Source: Flavobacterium pectinovorum (GTDB lineage: Bacteria > Bacteroidota > Bacteroidia > Flavobacteriales > Flavobacteriaceae). Taken from it: a DNA stretch of 64,000 bases. Below, piece by piece: positions 8,479 to 17,446 of this stretch. The notes beneath the pieces are model-generated. The model was not told the origin of the DNA. It worked only from the letters and a program-made list of their open reading frames with translations, and made no database searches. Made by a program: the position numbers and the translations under genes. The DNA is taken from positions 15,636 through 79,635 of the forward strand of contig NZ_RCZH01000009.1 in assembly GCF_006438875.1 (NCBI RefSeq), given 5' to 3'. How positions within the stretch are numbered: position 1 is the first letter of the stretch; the number at the start of each line of letters is the position of its first letter.

Positions 8479-11244
8479 ATGAAAAATATTTCTTTTCTCG
8501 AAAAAATTGCTGCTGTTGTAATTCAGGATTATTCGGCTAAACTTGCGGATATAACTATTGTTTTGCCAAATAAAAGAGCAAAGGTTTTTTTAATTGAAGC
8601 TTTAAAAAAGGAGACAAAAAAAACAATTCTTGCTCCTGAAATTGTTAGTATTGAAGATTTTGTACAAGATGTTGCGTCTATCAGATCTGTAGATTCGATT
8701 GAACTTTTATTTGAGTTTTATGAAGTATATCTTTCTATAACCGAAAAACAGCATCAACAATCTTTTGAGTTATTTGCAAACTGGGCTAAAACCCTTTTGC
8801 AGGATTTTAATGAGATTGATCGTTATCTTTTAGATCCTTCGCATGTTTTGTCGTATTTGAAAGATATAGAAGATATTAAAAAATGGGGTATCGAAGTCGA
8901 AAACAAAACAAAACTTCTGGAAAATTATATTGAATTCTGGAAGCTATTGCCTTTGTATTATGATTCGCTATACAATCATTTGCTGAACAAAGCAATTGGA
9001 TATCAAGGTTTAATTTATAGAGAGGCTGTAAATAATTTGAACCACTTTTCGAATTCCGTTGCAAACAAGACTTTTATTTTTGCGGGATTTAATGCCTTAA
9101 ATGCTGCTGAAGAAAGAATTGTTCAACATCTTTTAGCACTGGATCAGGCGAAAATTTATTGGGATGTTGATCAAACTTTTCTAAATGATCCTTATCATGA
9201 TGCCGGACTCTTTGTGCGTCGTTTTAAAGAAAGCTGGAAACATTATAAGTCAAATATATTTGAGTGGATTGCAGACGATTTTTCTCAGTCTAAAAACATT
9301 CAGGTTATTGGAACTCCAAAAACTATTGGTCAGGCAAAATTGGCAGGAAGTATTATTGAGAATATAATCAATAATGATCCGTCAACATCTCTTGACAAAG
9401 TGGCTATTGTACTTGGAGAAGAAAATTTATTAATGCCAATTTTGTATTCATTGCCGGCTTCGGTTGGAGCCTTGAATATTACGATGGGATATTCCGGAAA
9501 AAATAATCCATCGCAAATATTAATTGCGAAGTTGTTTAAGATGCATACAAATGCGCTTTCCCGAAAAGGCGAGAGTTATGTTTTTTATTATAAAGATGTA
9601 CTCGATATTTTGACACATCCTTTGGTAGAACCTTACGCGAACGCAAGTAATTTGGTGAAGATTATCAAAGAAAATAACTATACATTTATTACTCATAATA
9701 GAATTTTAGAACTCAACTCAAGTCCTTCTATTCTATTTGGTTTATTATTTCAGAAATGGGAGAATGGATCAATGGCAGTCTTAGAAAATATTTCGACGCT
9801 TTTGCTGTTGATAAAAGAAAATTTCAATAATGATAATGAAGAAGAGAAAATTGCGAAAGCTTTTGTTTTCTCTGTTTTCAAAGTGATCAATAAGCTTATA
9901 AATTATTATTCGAAGCATCATTATATAGATAATATTGATACGCTTCATGCAATTTATAAACAAATTATCGATCTAGCAGAAGTTTCTTTTGAAGGAGAAC
10001 CTTTGCATGGTTTGCAGATTATGGGAGTTTTGGAAAGTCGTGTTCTTGATTTTGATACCGTCATTGTTACATCAATGAATGAAGGGAAATTTCCTGCGGG
10101 AAAATCACAAAATTCGTTTATACCTTATGATGTAAAACGCGAATTAGGTTTGCCAACTTTCAAGGAAAAAGATGCTATTTATACCTATCACTTTTATCAT
10201 TTGCTGCAAAGAGCCAAAAATATTTATCTGATTTATAATACTGAAAATGATGGATTGGATGCTGGAGAACGCAGTCGTTTTATCACGCAGCTCGAAGTTG
10301 AAAAACAAAAACAGCATAATCTTACATTTGATATTTACAACCCGGTTTTACCAACAATGGCATATCAGCCTATGATAATTCCAAAGTCTGAAGCAGTGAT
10401 GGAACGATTGAAAGAAATTGCTCTTGCCGGTTTTTCACCTTCTGCATTGACGAGTTATATTAGAAATCCTATCGATTTTTACTTTCAAAAAATACTTCGA
10501 ATTCGAGAAGTCGAAGAGGTCGAAGAGAATATTGCGTTAAACACTTTGGGAACAATAATTCACGAAACCTTAAAAGCTTTGTACGATCCTTTTGTCGGGA
10601 AGTTTATCTCGGAAACGGATATTTCAAATTGCTTTAAATTGTTAGATGATGAAGTTTTAAGACAGTTCAAAGTAGTTTATAAAGAGGGAGAGATTAAGAA
10701 AGGACGTAATCTTTTGGCTTTTGAAGTTGCAAAACGTAATGTTTCTAATTTCCTGAGAATGGAATTGGAGGAAATTAAAAATGGTGACGCAATAAAAATC
10801 ATAGCTTTAGAAAAAACTTTCGAAAGAGAATTAAAGCATCCAAATTTGCCATTTCCGGTTCTGATAAAAGGAAATGTAGACAGAATTGAACTGCGTAACG
10901 GAAAAATAAGAATCATTGATTATAAGACCGGAAAAGTAGAAAAGACGAATGTTGTATTGAAATCATGGAATGGATTAACTCAGGAGCTTAAAAACGATAA
11001 AATTATTCAGGTTCTGGCTTATGCTTTTATGTTTGAAAAAGAAGCCAATGATGTTCCTATAGAAGTTGGAATTATTTCGTTTAAGAATTTGAAATCCGGT
11101 TTTTTACCATTCGGTTATAAAGAAGAAAAAGAATTGAACTCAACGGTGGGTAAAGAAATCTTAAACAATTATATTGAAGAAATTGTGGTTTTGTTGAAAG
11201 AGATTTTTGATGTGAATATTCCTTTTGAAGAAAAAACAGACTAA
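8479..11244 (+). CDS. addB: AddB-like PD-(D/E)XK nuclease subunit
   Basis: About 921 residues, the second subunit of an AddAB-type helicase-nuclease. The N-terminal two-thirds resembles a degenerate helicase lacking a Walker A; the C-terminal RecB nuclease shows SPSALTSYIRNPIDFYF (about 655-671), TLGTIIHETL, KGNVDRIEL and IIDYKTGKV. I start at the ATG at 8479 because the upstream in-frame ATG at 8452 lies inside the ompA terminator. Family members such as Bacillus AddB use cysteines around this nuclease to hold an iron-sulfur cluster. Here the CP of the usual YxxCPxxF block is NP, so the cluster is probably absent. It works with AddA (2429-5584). Confidence 0.88.
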   Translation: MKNISFLEKIAAVVIQDYSAKLADITIVLPNKRAKVFLIEALKKETKKTILAPEIVSIEDFVQDVASIRSVDSIELLFEFYEVYLSITEKQHQQSFELFANWAKTLLQDFNEIDRYLLDPSHVLSYLKDIEDIKKWGIEVENKTKLLENYIEFWKLLPLYYDSLYNHLLNKAIGYQGLIYREAVNNLNHFSNSVANKTFIFAGFNALNAAEERIVQHLLALDQAKIYWDVDQTFLNDPYHDAGLFVRRFKESWKHYKSNIFEWIADDFSQSKNIQVIGTPKTIGQAKLAGSIIENIINNDPSTSLDKVAIVLGEENLLMPILYSLPASVGALNITMGYSGKNNPSQILIAKLFKMHTNALSRKGESYVFYYKDVLDILTHPLVEPYANASNLVKIIKENNYTFITHNRILELNSSPSILFGLLFQKWENGSMAVLENISTLLLLIKENFNNDNEEEKIAKAFVFSVFKVINKLINYYSKHHYIDNIDTLHAIYKQIIDLAEVSFEGEPLHGLQIMGVLESRVLDFDTVIVTSMNEGKFPAGKSQNSFIPYDVKRELGLPTFKEKDAIYTYHFYHLLQRAKNIYLIYNTENDGLDAGERSRFITQLEVEKQKQHNLTFDIYNPVLPTMAYQPMIIPKSEAVMERLKEIALAGFSPSALTSYIRNPIDFYFQKILRIREVEEVEENIALNTLGTIIHETLKALYDPFVGKFISETDISNCFKLLDDEVLRQFKVVYKEGEIKKGRNLLAFEVAKRNVSNFLRMELEEIKNGDAIKIIALEKTFERELKHPNLPFPVLIKGNVDRIELRNGKIRIIDYKTGKVEKTNVVLKSWNGLTQELKNDKIIQVLAYAFMFEKEANDVPIEVGIISFKNLKSGFLPFGYKEEKELNSTVGKEILNNYIEEIVVLLKEIFDVNIPFEEKTD

Positions 11245-11314
11245 TTGCCAAAGTATAATCAAAATTTGAACTCAGTTAATTTTGATTAAGGATAACTGGC
11301 ATCATTTTTAAACA

Positions 11315-11361
11315 AAAGCTGAACTTACGTATAAAGCATATTTTACAAGTTCAGCTTTTTT
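11315..11361 (+). terminator. addB-side terminator
   Basis: A perfect 12-bp stem (11315-11326 with 11347-11358) with a 20-nt loop and a T-run, 70 bp after the addB stop. Confidence 0.75.
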
Positions 11362-11372
11362 ATAAATAGCTC

Positions 11373-11516
11373 TTAGCTAAATATCTTTTTGAAAAAACCT
11401 TTCTTTTGGGTTTCCTGATTATTTGTAGTGTTGATACTTCCGTTCTCAAAACGAAACCTTCTAAACTTCATCAGTTTTACATTTAAGTCAAAGCGCAATT
11501 CGTCAACAGTTTTCAT
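11373..11516 (-). CDS. Small basic protein next to Roadblock module B
   Basis: A 47-residue ORF starting MKTVDELRFDLNVKLMKF and ending KKGFFKKIFS, rich in Lys and Arg. I do not recognise it. Support for a real gene: a perfect -7 box (TAAATTTG, 11533-11540) sits 16 nt upstream of its ATG, and it is divergent from the Roadblock pair at 11803 exactly as 1049-1264 is from the other pair. Its layout (hydrophobic and basic helix, polar linker, KGFFKKIF tail) resembles that of the 71-residue protein in module A, but the match is weak. Confidence 0.55.
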   Translation of the reverse strand: MKTVDELRFDLNVKLMKFRRFRFENGSINTTNNQETQKKGFFKKIFS

Positions 11517-11532
11517 GGGATTGATTTTTTTG

Positions 11533-11540
11533 CAAATTTA
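11533..11540 (-). promoter_or_regulatory. -7 box for the 47-residue gene
   Basis: On the minus strand this reads TAAATTTG, a perfect TAnnTTTG, 16 nt before the ATG at 11516. Confidence 0.5.
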
Positions 11541-11766
11541 TGAAAAACTTCCGCTAAACAGGGGTTAAGATAAATGTTGAGATAATAATTTAATAATCTG
11601 AACCGGATTGTTGTGTTTTTAGATAAATCTTCTTTTTTTGTTAGGATTTATTATAGTTTCTACTTTAAAAATAAAGAAATGTTGTGCTATAAACAAAAGT
11701 AATTCAAATGGTTACGTGTGCCTTTTTTTTAACAAGTGTTTATCGGACAATTATATTATTTAAAAA

Positions 11767-11774
11767 TATCTTTG
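11767..11774 (+). promoter_or_regulatory. -7 box for Roadblock module B
   Basis: TATCTTTG, a perfect TAnnTTTG, lies 28 nt before the ATG at 11803. The 11245-11802 gap holds the addB-side terminator, the 47-residue gene, this promoter and otherwise AT-rich DNA in which I see nothing more. Confidence 0.55.
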
Positions 11775-11802
11775 GCCATTCCTTAAAAAATAAAATAACA
11801 TT

Positions 11803-12123
11803 ATGATTGATTTAAATGCACTTGTTGAAGAGACCGGAGCCGAGTCTGGTTTGAGTTTTAATATAGATGGAGTTTTACTTGAATCAGTTAATTTGGAGTA
11901 TGACGGAAATGTTGCTGCAATGATAGGAATGATCTTAAAAATGTGTTTAGAAATGTCTGAAGATGTAAATAATGGAGATCTTAAACAAGTCATGATTAAA
12001 AACCAGGATGGTATTGTGGTTGCGAATAAAAATGAGGAGGATAATTGTATTGCACTACTTTCTAAAGATATAAGTAAAATGGGACTTTTGCTGCGCAAGA
12101 TGGATACCATTTTCAATAATTAA
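11803..12123 (+). CDS. Roadblock/LC7 domain protein, copy B
   Basis: A 106-residue cytosolic protein with the Roadblock/LC7 pattern: strand GLSFNIDGVLLESVNL, helix VAAMIGMILKMCLEMSED, strands LKQVMIKNQDGIVVANK and NCIALLSKD, and the closing MGLLLRKMD. It is a diverged paralogue of 513-869, sharing the AAM...ILxM helix, the LKQ strand and GLLxR. It is first in a rightward pair with 12143-12517 (19 bp apart) behind the promoter at 11767. A function in GTPase regulation or polarity is inferred from the family only. Confidence 0.83.
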   Translation: MIDLNALVEETGAESGLSFNIDGVLLESVNLEYDGNVAAMIGMILKMCLEMSEDVNNGDLKQVMIKNQDGIVVANKNEEDNCIALLSKDISKMGLLLRKMDTIFNN

Positions 12124-12142
12124 TTTAAACCTAAATTTAAAC

Positions 12143-12517
12143 ATGTCAGATTTTTTACAGAATTTTCAAAATGATTTAAGAGAGAATATCAACGGATTCA
12201 TTGCAGTTTCAGTAACTGAAGTTGAAACAGGAATGTCTTATTGTTCACTTTCTTTAAATCCAAATTTTGACCCCGAATTAGCATCTGCTTATAATCTAGA
12301 AGTTGTAAAAGCAAAATTAAACGCTATTAAAGCTTTAGGATTGGACCAAAAAATCAACGATATCTTAATTACACTTACAGATCAAATACATATTATTGAT
12401 GTTTCTGAAGACGGTAAATACTTTATTTATTTAGCTGTTGATGCAACAAAAGCAAATCTTGGATTAACAAGAGCGACATTGGCTAAATTTAAAAAAGATA
12501 TTATTTCAAAGCTTTAA
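12143..12517 (+). CDS. Roadblock-like companion protein, copy B
   Basis: A 124-residue protein highly similar to 98-478 along its whole length (NGFIAVSVTEVETGMSY, FDPELASAYNLEVVKAKL, INDILITL, DQIHIIDVS, TKANLGLTRATL). It has no signal or membrane segment. The much stronger conservation of this gene than of its Roadblock neighbour suggests that this partner carries the shared interaction surface. It ends before the terminator at 12538-12575. Confidence 0.75.
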   Translation: MSDFLQNFQNDLRENINGFIAVSVTEVETGMSYCSLSLNPNFDPELASAYNLEVVKAKLNAIKALGLDQKINDILITLTDQIHIIDVSEDGKYFIYLAVDATKANLGLTRATLAKFKKDIISKL

Positions 12518-12537
12518 TATTTGCCCCCAAAAATGAG

Positions 12538-12575
12538 AAAAGGCTATTTCAAGATGATTTTGAAATGGCCTTTTT
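12538..12575 (+). terminator. Terminator after Roadblock module B
   Basis: A long stem (AAAGGC plus ATTTCAA with TTGAAAT plus GGCCTTT) followed by TTTTT. It may also serve the leftward hydrolase gene that ends at 12596. Confidence 0.75.
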
Positions 12576-12595
12576 GGTTTTTTGTACTTTCTGAG

Positions 12596-13372
12596 TTATT
12601 GAAAAAAGTCTAATAAAACAGCTTTCAATTCTTCTTTATTTTCAATTTGACTCATATGTCCGTCTTCAAAAGAAACAAGTTGAGCAGTTGTATCTTCTAT
12701 TTGGGAAAGACTTTCTTCGTAGTTCAAAACCGGATCTTTTTTGCCTAAAATCAATAAAACCGGAAATAGGTTTTTATGTAAAAGGACTTCTCTGTCTTTT
12801 CTGATTTTCATTCCTTCAAGCGAAGCAATAATTCCTTGTAGAGGAGTTTTTAATGCCTGAACTTTTACTTTTTCGATTTCATCTGCCAATCGTGTTCTGT
12901 TGTTTTCGCTGAATAAATTACCAATAGCCAGGCTTACAAAGTTTATATAATTTTGTTTTACCGCTTTTATAGCGCGATTTCGGTTTATTTTTTTCTCGTG
13001 GCTATCTGCTTTTGAAGTTGAGTTCAGCAAAACTAATTTCTGAATTTGGTTTGGGAATAATTCGGCGAAAGCCAAACCAACATATCCACCCATAGAATGT
13101 CCAAGAATGGTTGCTTTTTCAATTTTTAAATGTTCCAGAACTCCATGAACAGCTTTTGCATTATCTTCCATTTCATGAACATATCCCAGACAATCAGATT
13201 CGCCGTGACCTAATAAATCAATGGTAATCACGCGATGTTTTTCTGAAAACAAGGCAACGTATTCCTGCCACATTTTTTTGTTTTCCAGAAAGCCATGAAG
13301 CAGCACAATTGCAGTTCCGGAACCTGAGTCAGTATAAGAGATTTTTGTATTTTTATATAGAATGTTTTTCAA
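12596..13372 (-). CDS. Alpha/beta hydrolase
   Basis: A 258-residue cytosolic alpha/beta-hydrolase-fold enzyme. The oxyanion region is LLHGFLENK (near 24-32), the nucleophile Ser is in GHSMGG (about 91-96), the acid is in GKKDPVLN (about 210) and the His is in DGHMSQIE (about 238). IDLLGHGES is typical of small esterases and MenH-like hydrolases. The substrate cannot be read from the sequence. It is monocistronic, and its upstream gap carries a repeat element (13416-13551). Confidence 0.88.
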   Translation of the reverse strand: MKNILYKNTKISYTDSGSGTAIVLLHGFLENKKMWQEYVALFSEKHRVITIDLLGHGESDCLGYVHEMEDNAKAVHGVLEHLKIEKATILGHSMGGYVGLAFAELFPNQIQKLVLLNSTSKADSHEKKINRNRAIKAVKQNYINFVSLAIGNLFSENNRTRLADEIEKVKVQALKTPLQGIIASLEGMKIRKDREVLLHKNLFPVLLILGKKDPVLNYEESLSQIEDTTAQLVSFEDGHMSQIENKEELKAVLLDFFQ

Positions 13373-13415
13373 AATGGTATTTTATTGTAAAAGTTTGTTG
13401 TGGCAACGAAGTTTT

Positions 13416-13551
13416 TTCGCCACGAATTTCACAAATTTACGCGAATCAACTTAATTTTAAAAATTCAATTGCACGAATTTTACTTTAAAAAGGAGATTAA
13501 AATAATTATAGAGTTTTCTAATTTGTGAAAATTTGTGCAATTTGTGGCGAA
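13416..13551. repeat. MITE-like repeat, family 3 copy 1
   Basis: A 136-bp element whose ends start with TTCGCCACGAATTT and end with the near reverse complement AAATTTGTGGCGAA type sequence. Related ends bound the element at 33535-33666. No ORF. Confidence 0.65.
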
Positions 13552-13587
13552 CTTTTTTCTGTCTTTTACCAATTAAATGAAGTTGCT

Positions 13588-13620
13588 AAAAAAAACGGCT
13601 TCCATTTCTGAAAGCCGTTT
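13588..13620 (-). terminator. Terminator of the pepP-hydrolase operon
   Basis: Stem AAACGGCTT with AAGCCGTTT, with an A-run at 13588-13595 that reads as a T-tail in the leftward transcript. It sits directly after the stop of 13624-14523. Confidence 0.85.
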
Positions 13621-13623
13621 AGT

Positions 13624-14523
13624 TTATGATTTTAAAAAGGAATTAACATCTGCAAAATACTTTTCTTTTGCATCCAGCCATCCATAATGCCTGCAATGGT
13701 CAAGCAAAATTAGCTTTGAATTTGGAAAGGTTTTATTTGCCAATTCACCAATTTGATTACTGATAACATCTTGTTTTCCCTGAATAATCAGAACAGAATT
13801 TTTAAAGGTTTTCAGCTTTTCTTTACAGTCAAAATTAATTTTCTGCATATCATCCCAAAGTAATCCGTTTATTTTTGAATTTCCCTGAGTCAATCTTTCT
13901 GCAATAATTGGAACATATTTTTTGTCGTAAACATAAGCCGGCGCCATTGCTCTTCCGCGAGCTAAACGTGCTGCGTGAGAAGTGTTACCTTTTGCAATCT
14001 CGGCATTCCAGTAATTCATGGAATCTTTCTCGACTTTGGTCAGGTTTCTTTCAATAAGATTTTCTGTTTTCAGCAAAGTCAAATCGATTCCGCCAGACGA
14101 TGATAAAACCAATTTATTGATGCTATTGGGATAAATTGTAGCATAATACGAAGCTAGCATTCCACCAAAAGAATGCCCTAAAATATTCCATTTTTTAATA
14201 TTGAGATGTTTTCTCAATGATTCAATATCATCAGCCATTATTTTCATCGAAATGGTTTCTGAATTCAATTCTTTCAATTCTGATTTTCCGGTTCCGCGCT
14301 GATCGTAAATAATAGTTTCCTGACTTTCGGCGAGTGTTTTAGCCATGCTTTCAAAACCGTTACTGTTCATTCCCGGACCACCGTTAATAATCAAAAGCGG
14401 TTCACCTTTTCCGAATATTTTATAATAAGTTTTACTCGAATCATTGTTCGTAGCATAACCTTCGGTTTGGGCAAAAGCGTTTCCTAAAACCATTAGAAAA
14501 GCAAATAGAAAAATCTTTTTCAT
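13624..14523 (-). CDS. Secreted S33-family peptidase (proline iminopeptidase-like)
   Basis: A 299-residue alpha/beta hydrolase with a cleavable Sec signal (MKKIFLFAFLMVLGNAFAQ), so periplasmic. It has the S33 signature: INGGPGMNSNGF (oxyanion, about 47-58), YDQRGTGKS, nucleophile GHSFGGMLA (about 116-124), acid around GKQDVIS and the His in CRHYGW near 279. Enzymes of this group release N-terminal proline or other residues from peptides. It lies 6 bp after an aminopeptidase P gene on the same strand, which supports a peptide-processing role and a shared transcript. Confidence 0.85.
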   Translation of the reverse strand: MKKIFLFAFLMVLGNAFAQTEGYATNNDSSKTYYKIFGKGEPLLIINGGPGMNSNGFESMAKTLAESQETIIYDQRGTGKSELKELNSETISMKIMADDIESLRKHLNIKKWNILGHSFGGMLASYYATIYPNSINKLVLSSSGGIDLTLLKTENLIERNLTKVEKDSMNYWNAEIAKGNTSHAARLARGRAMAPAYVYDKKYVPIIAERLTQGNSKINGLLWDDMQKINFDCKEKLKTFKNSVLIIQGKQDVISNQIGELANKTFPNSKLILLDHCRHYGWLDAKEKYFADVNSFLKS

Positions 14524-14529
14524 TATGAA

Positions 14530-15822
14530 TTAGGAGTTCATTAAACTTTCGATTTCATCTACTTCAATCGGAATATTACGCATCAGGTTAAAAGGTTCTC
14601 CTTTTTCCTGAACCACAACATTATCTTCCAGACGAATCCCAAAACCTTCTGCCGGAATATAAATTCCAGGTTCAACCGTAAAAACCATATTGGCTTTCAT
14701 AGGTTCGTGAAGCAATCCATAATCATGAGTATTCAATCCCAAATGATGAGAAGTTCCGTGCATAAAATATTTTTTGTACGCTGGCCATTCCGGATTTTCG
14801 TTCTGAACATCGGCTTTGTCAATTAAACCTAAGCCCAGTAATTCAGAAGTCATTACTTTACCCACTTCAATATGATATTGTTTCCAAAGCGTTCCCGGAG
14901 TCAACATTTTTGTCGCTTCGTTTTTAACTTTCAAAACAGCATTGTAAACCGCTTTTTGTCTTTCAGAGAATTTTCCCGAAACCGGAATTGTTCTCGTCAT
15001 ATCACTCGAATAATTAGCATATTCAGCAGCAACATCCAATAAAATCAAATCTCCGGCTTTACATTGCTGATTGTTTTCGATATAATGCAAAACGTTTGCA
15101 TTGTTTCCCGAAGCAATAATTGGCGTATAAGCAAAACCTTTAGAACGGTTACGGATGAATTCGTGAATCAATTCGGCTTCGATTTCATATTCTGTAACAT
15201 TTGGTTTTACAAACGGCAATAATCTACGGAAACCTTTCTCTGTAATATCACAAGCTTGCTGAATCAAATCGATTTCTTCGCTTTCTTTTATAGAACGAAT
15301 GCGTTGCAAAATTGGGTTGCTTTTTGCCACATTATGTGCAGGATAATTTTCTTTCCACCATTTTACAAAACGAGCTTCGCGAGTTTCAGTTTCAACAACT
15401 GCGCGATAGTGTTCGTTAGTATTAATGTACATCGTATCTGCATACGTCATCATTTCGTTCAAAACCTTATGAAAATCCTGTAACCAATAAACCGTTCTGA
15501 TTCCCGAAACCTGAAAAGCGCGTTCTTTAGTCAGTTTTTCACCTTCCCAAATTGCGATATGTTCGCTGGTTTCTTTCAGGAAAAGCATTTCTTTTTGGCT
15601 CTCATGAGGCGCATCCGGAAACAAAAGCAAGATACTTTCTTCCTGATCCACACCGCTTAGATAAAAAATATCTCGGTGTTGTTCAAACGGCAAAGTACTA
15701 TCTGCACTAATTGGGTAAATGTCATTTGAGTTAAAAACGGCAACACTGTTAGGTTTCATTTCTGCCGTGAATTTTCTGCGATTTTTTACAAAAAGAGCGC
15801 TGTTTATTTGATGATATTTCAT
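14530..15822 (-). CDS. pepP: Aminopeptidase P (Xaa-Pro aminopeptidase)
   Basis: A 430-residue M24B dinuclear-metal peptidase that removes the N-terminal residue before proline. It has an N-terminal creatinase-like domain (about 1-170) and a C-terminal pita-bread domain. Metal ligands: Asp in LLDVAAEY, Asp in SSDMTRT, His in GTSHHLGLN, Glu in TVEPGIY and Glu in IRLEDNVVV; the family His is also in NVLHYIE. It lacks a signal peptide and is therefore cytosolic. It is the first gene of a two-gene operon with the secreted S33 peptidase downstream. Confidence 0.93.
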   Translation of the reverse strand: MKYHQINSALFVKNRRKFTAEMKPNSVAVFNSNDIYPISADSTLPFEQHRDIFYLSGVDQEESILLLFPDAPHESQKEMLFLKETSEHIAIWEGEKLTKERAFQVSGIRTVYWLQDFHKVLNEMMTYADTMYINTNEHYRAVVETETREARFVKWWKENYPAHNVAKSNPILQRIRSIKESEEIDLIQQACDITEKGFRRLLPFVKPNVTEYEIEAELIHEFIRNRSKGFAYTPIIASGNNANVLHYIENNQQCKAGDLILLDVAAEYANYSSDMTRTIPVSGKFSERQKAVYNAVLKVKNEATKMLTPGTLWKQYHIEVGKVMTSELLGLGLIDKADVQNENPEWPAYKKYFMHGTSHHLGLNTHDYGLLHEPMKANMVFTVEPGIYIPAEGFGIRLEDNVVVQEKGEPFNLMRNIPIEVDEIESLMNS

Positions 15823-15955
15823 AATAATGTGAGTTTTGAACTTCGAATTTCAAAATTACTAATTTTTAGAGAATGGCATCAGATTGCTTTATTAAAGTTT
15901 TCTTATTTGTTTTGGTTTTGCCACGAAGACGCTAAGGCACTAAGTTTTTTTCAAT

Positions 15956-16110
15956 CTTGTCTTTCTGAGGAACGAAGAATTTCCGCGACAATTGTCACGC
16001 AATCTTGTCATTTCGACCGGAGGGAGAAATCGCACTCGTAAATCGTCAAAGATTGGCGATTTTGATTGCGGAGCTTCTTGTGGGGATTCTTCGTTCCTCA
16101 GAAAGACAAG
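15956..16110. repeat. MITE-like repeat, family 2, with perfect 25-bp terminal inverted repeats
   Basis: The first 25 bp (15956-15980, starting CTTGTCTTTCTGAGGAACGA) are perfectly reverse-complementary to the last 25 bp (16086-16110). The 155-bp element has no ORF of its own. Part of its interior recurs inverted at about 18270-18352. Confidence 0.8.
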
Positions 16111-16180
16111 TTTGTGGGTAAACGGGATTTTCTAAAGACTCAGAAACTTAGATTCTCAGAACCTTAGAACGTTAATAATG

Positions 16181-16277
16181 GCGTGTCCCTCCGGGTCGGG
16201 CTTTCGGCTATATCTTTTATTTCGTCCTGATAGCTATCGGGACTTTCATAAAAGGATACCACCTCAATCCCTCACGC
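16181..16277. repeat. Nested-hairpin intergenic element
   Basis: Three nested stems: outer GCGTG with CACGC (16181-16185, 16273-16277), middle TATCTTTTAT with ATAAAAGGATA (about 16210-16220 and 16247-16257), inner GTCCTGATAG with CTATCGGGAC (16224-16243). It is more GC-rich than its surroundings. It could be a structured RNA or a REP-like unit. The whole gap 15823-16464 is otherwise the family 2 repeat and AT-rich DNA. Confidence 0.6.
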
Positions 16278-16464
16278 GAACTTCGGTTTTATAAGAACTT
16301 TATTTTTACGGGATGTGGTTTCCCGTAAAGAAGTTAATTGAGAAATAACAACATTTGCATTTAATCTTGAAAATTGTGTTTAATTTACAAATGTCAGATC
16401 ATTTGTTTGAAATCAAGATTAACAGTTTTGTATAAATAGAACCAAAATAATATTACTTAAAATA

Positions 16465-17376
16465 ATGAAAACAAAATTACTTCGATTTACAATTCTTTTA
16501 TTTATTACTTTCTTAATGATCTCATGTGCTTCCGAAGAAATTTTGAGTGCAGAAAATACTGTTTTAGAGTTTAAAATTAATGATCAATATTTGATAACAA
16601 ATGCCGAAATTGATGAGCAAACAGGAATTGTCACTAAAAGATTGCCTGAATTTATTGATTTTAAAAATTTAAATATTGATTTGAAAATTTCAGAATCTGC
16701 TTCAATTACGCCAGATCCAAAAACCATTAAGGATTACTCTTCTCCCGTAACTTTTATAGTTAAGTCTGAATCGGGATTAGAAAAAACGTATTTGGTTAAA
16801 TTAGAACATATGGATATAAATAGGTATGAATCATGCACAGATTCTAATGCTCATAAATGGTTTGGAGGAGATAATAGAACCAATGCTCCGGATATCTTGC
16901 CATTTGACAGAAATATTGGGACAGGGCAAACTGTATTGTTAAATAAGGATTTAGTTCCGTCGCGTTTTGGTATTCATCTTCGAGAAGGTTTTGCGTACTA
17001 TGAAACGAAGACTCTATATGGGGAAGAGGTGAAATTAAAATTAATTATTAGAGATGAAACTAAAAAAACTATTGCGTCTACTGAAACTATTGTTTCGGCA
17101 AACTTTAGTGGTGGTTTTATTTCTTTTGATTTGCAAAACCAATATCTTTTATTAGAAGCCGGAAAAAAATATGTTTTCTATTGGTATTTAGTAGATGGTG
17201 CAGCTTTAGGAATTATGGCAGGTAGTTCTGGAGATACAACGAATGGTTCTGGATTCTGTTTCCAAACAGGATATTCAGGAGATTCTAAAATTAGAAATAA
17301 AACCACTCTGGAAGATTTAAGCGTTTGGGGCGAACATCCTTGGCATTTTAATATGGAACTAGAAGGAAAAGAATAA
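16465..17376 (+). CDS. Lipoprotein of unknown function
   Basis: A 303-residue protein with a lipoprotein signal peptide ending LMISC (lipid Cys at 21). Residues 30-115 look like an immunoglobulin-like or DUF5018-type module (FKINDQYL, VTFIVKSESGLEKTYLVKL) common in Bacteroidota surface lipoproteins. The remainder is a beta-rich domain with two further cysteines that I do not recognise. It follows the 642-bp repeat-filled gap and is closed by a terminator at 17392-17424. It is probably on the outer membrane; function unknown. Confidence 0.75.
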   Translation: MKTKLLRFTILLFITFLMISCASEEILSAENTVLEFKINDQYLITNAEIDEQTGIVTKRLPEFIDFKNLNIDLKISESASITPDPKTIKDYSSPVTFIVKSESGLEKTYLVKLEHMDINRYESCTDSNAHKWFGGDNRTNAPDILPFDRNIGTGQTVLLNKDLVPSRFGIHLREGFAYYETKTLYGEEVKLKLIIRDETKKTIASTETIVSANFSGGFISFDLQNQYLLLEAGKKYVFYWYLVDGAALGIMAGSSGDTTNGSGFCFQTGYSGDSKIRNKTTLEDLSVWGEHPWHFNMELEGKE

Positions 17377-17391
17377 TAATTAAGTATTTAT

Positions 17392-17424
17392 AAAAAAATC
17401 GAAGCAACAAACTTCGGTTTTTTT
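17392..17424 (+). terminator. Terminator after the 16465 lipoprotein gene
   Basis: Stem AATCGAAG with CTTCGGTT and loop CAACAAA, with A-rich and T-rich flanks, so it can serve both converging genes. Confidence 0.8.
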
Positions 17425-17446
17425 ATAAATATATCTTTCGTAGAAA

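Noticed and set aside
15808..16041. 77-residue ORF on the + strand
   Set aside because: It reads across the start of pepP and into the terminally inverted repeat; composition is not protein-like.
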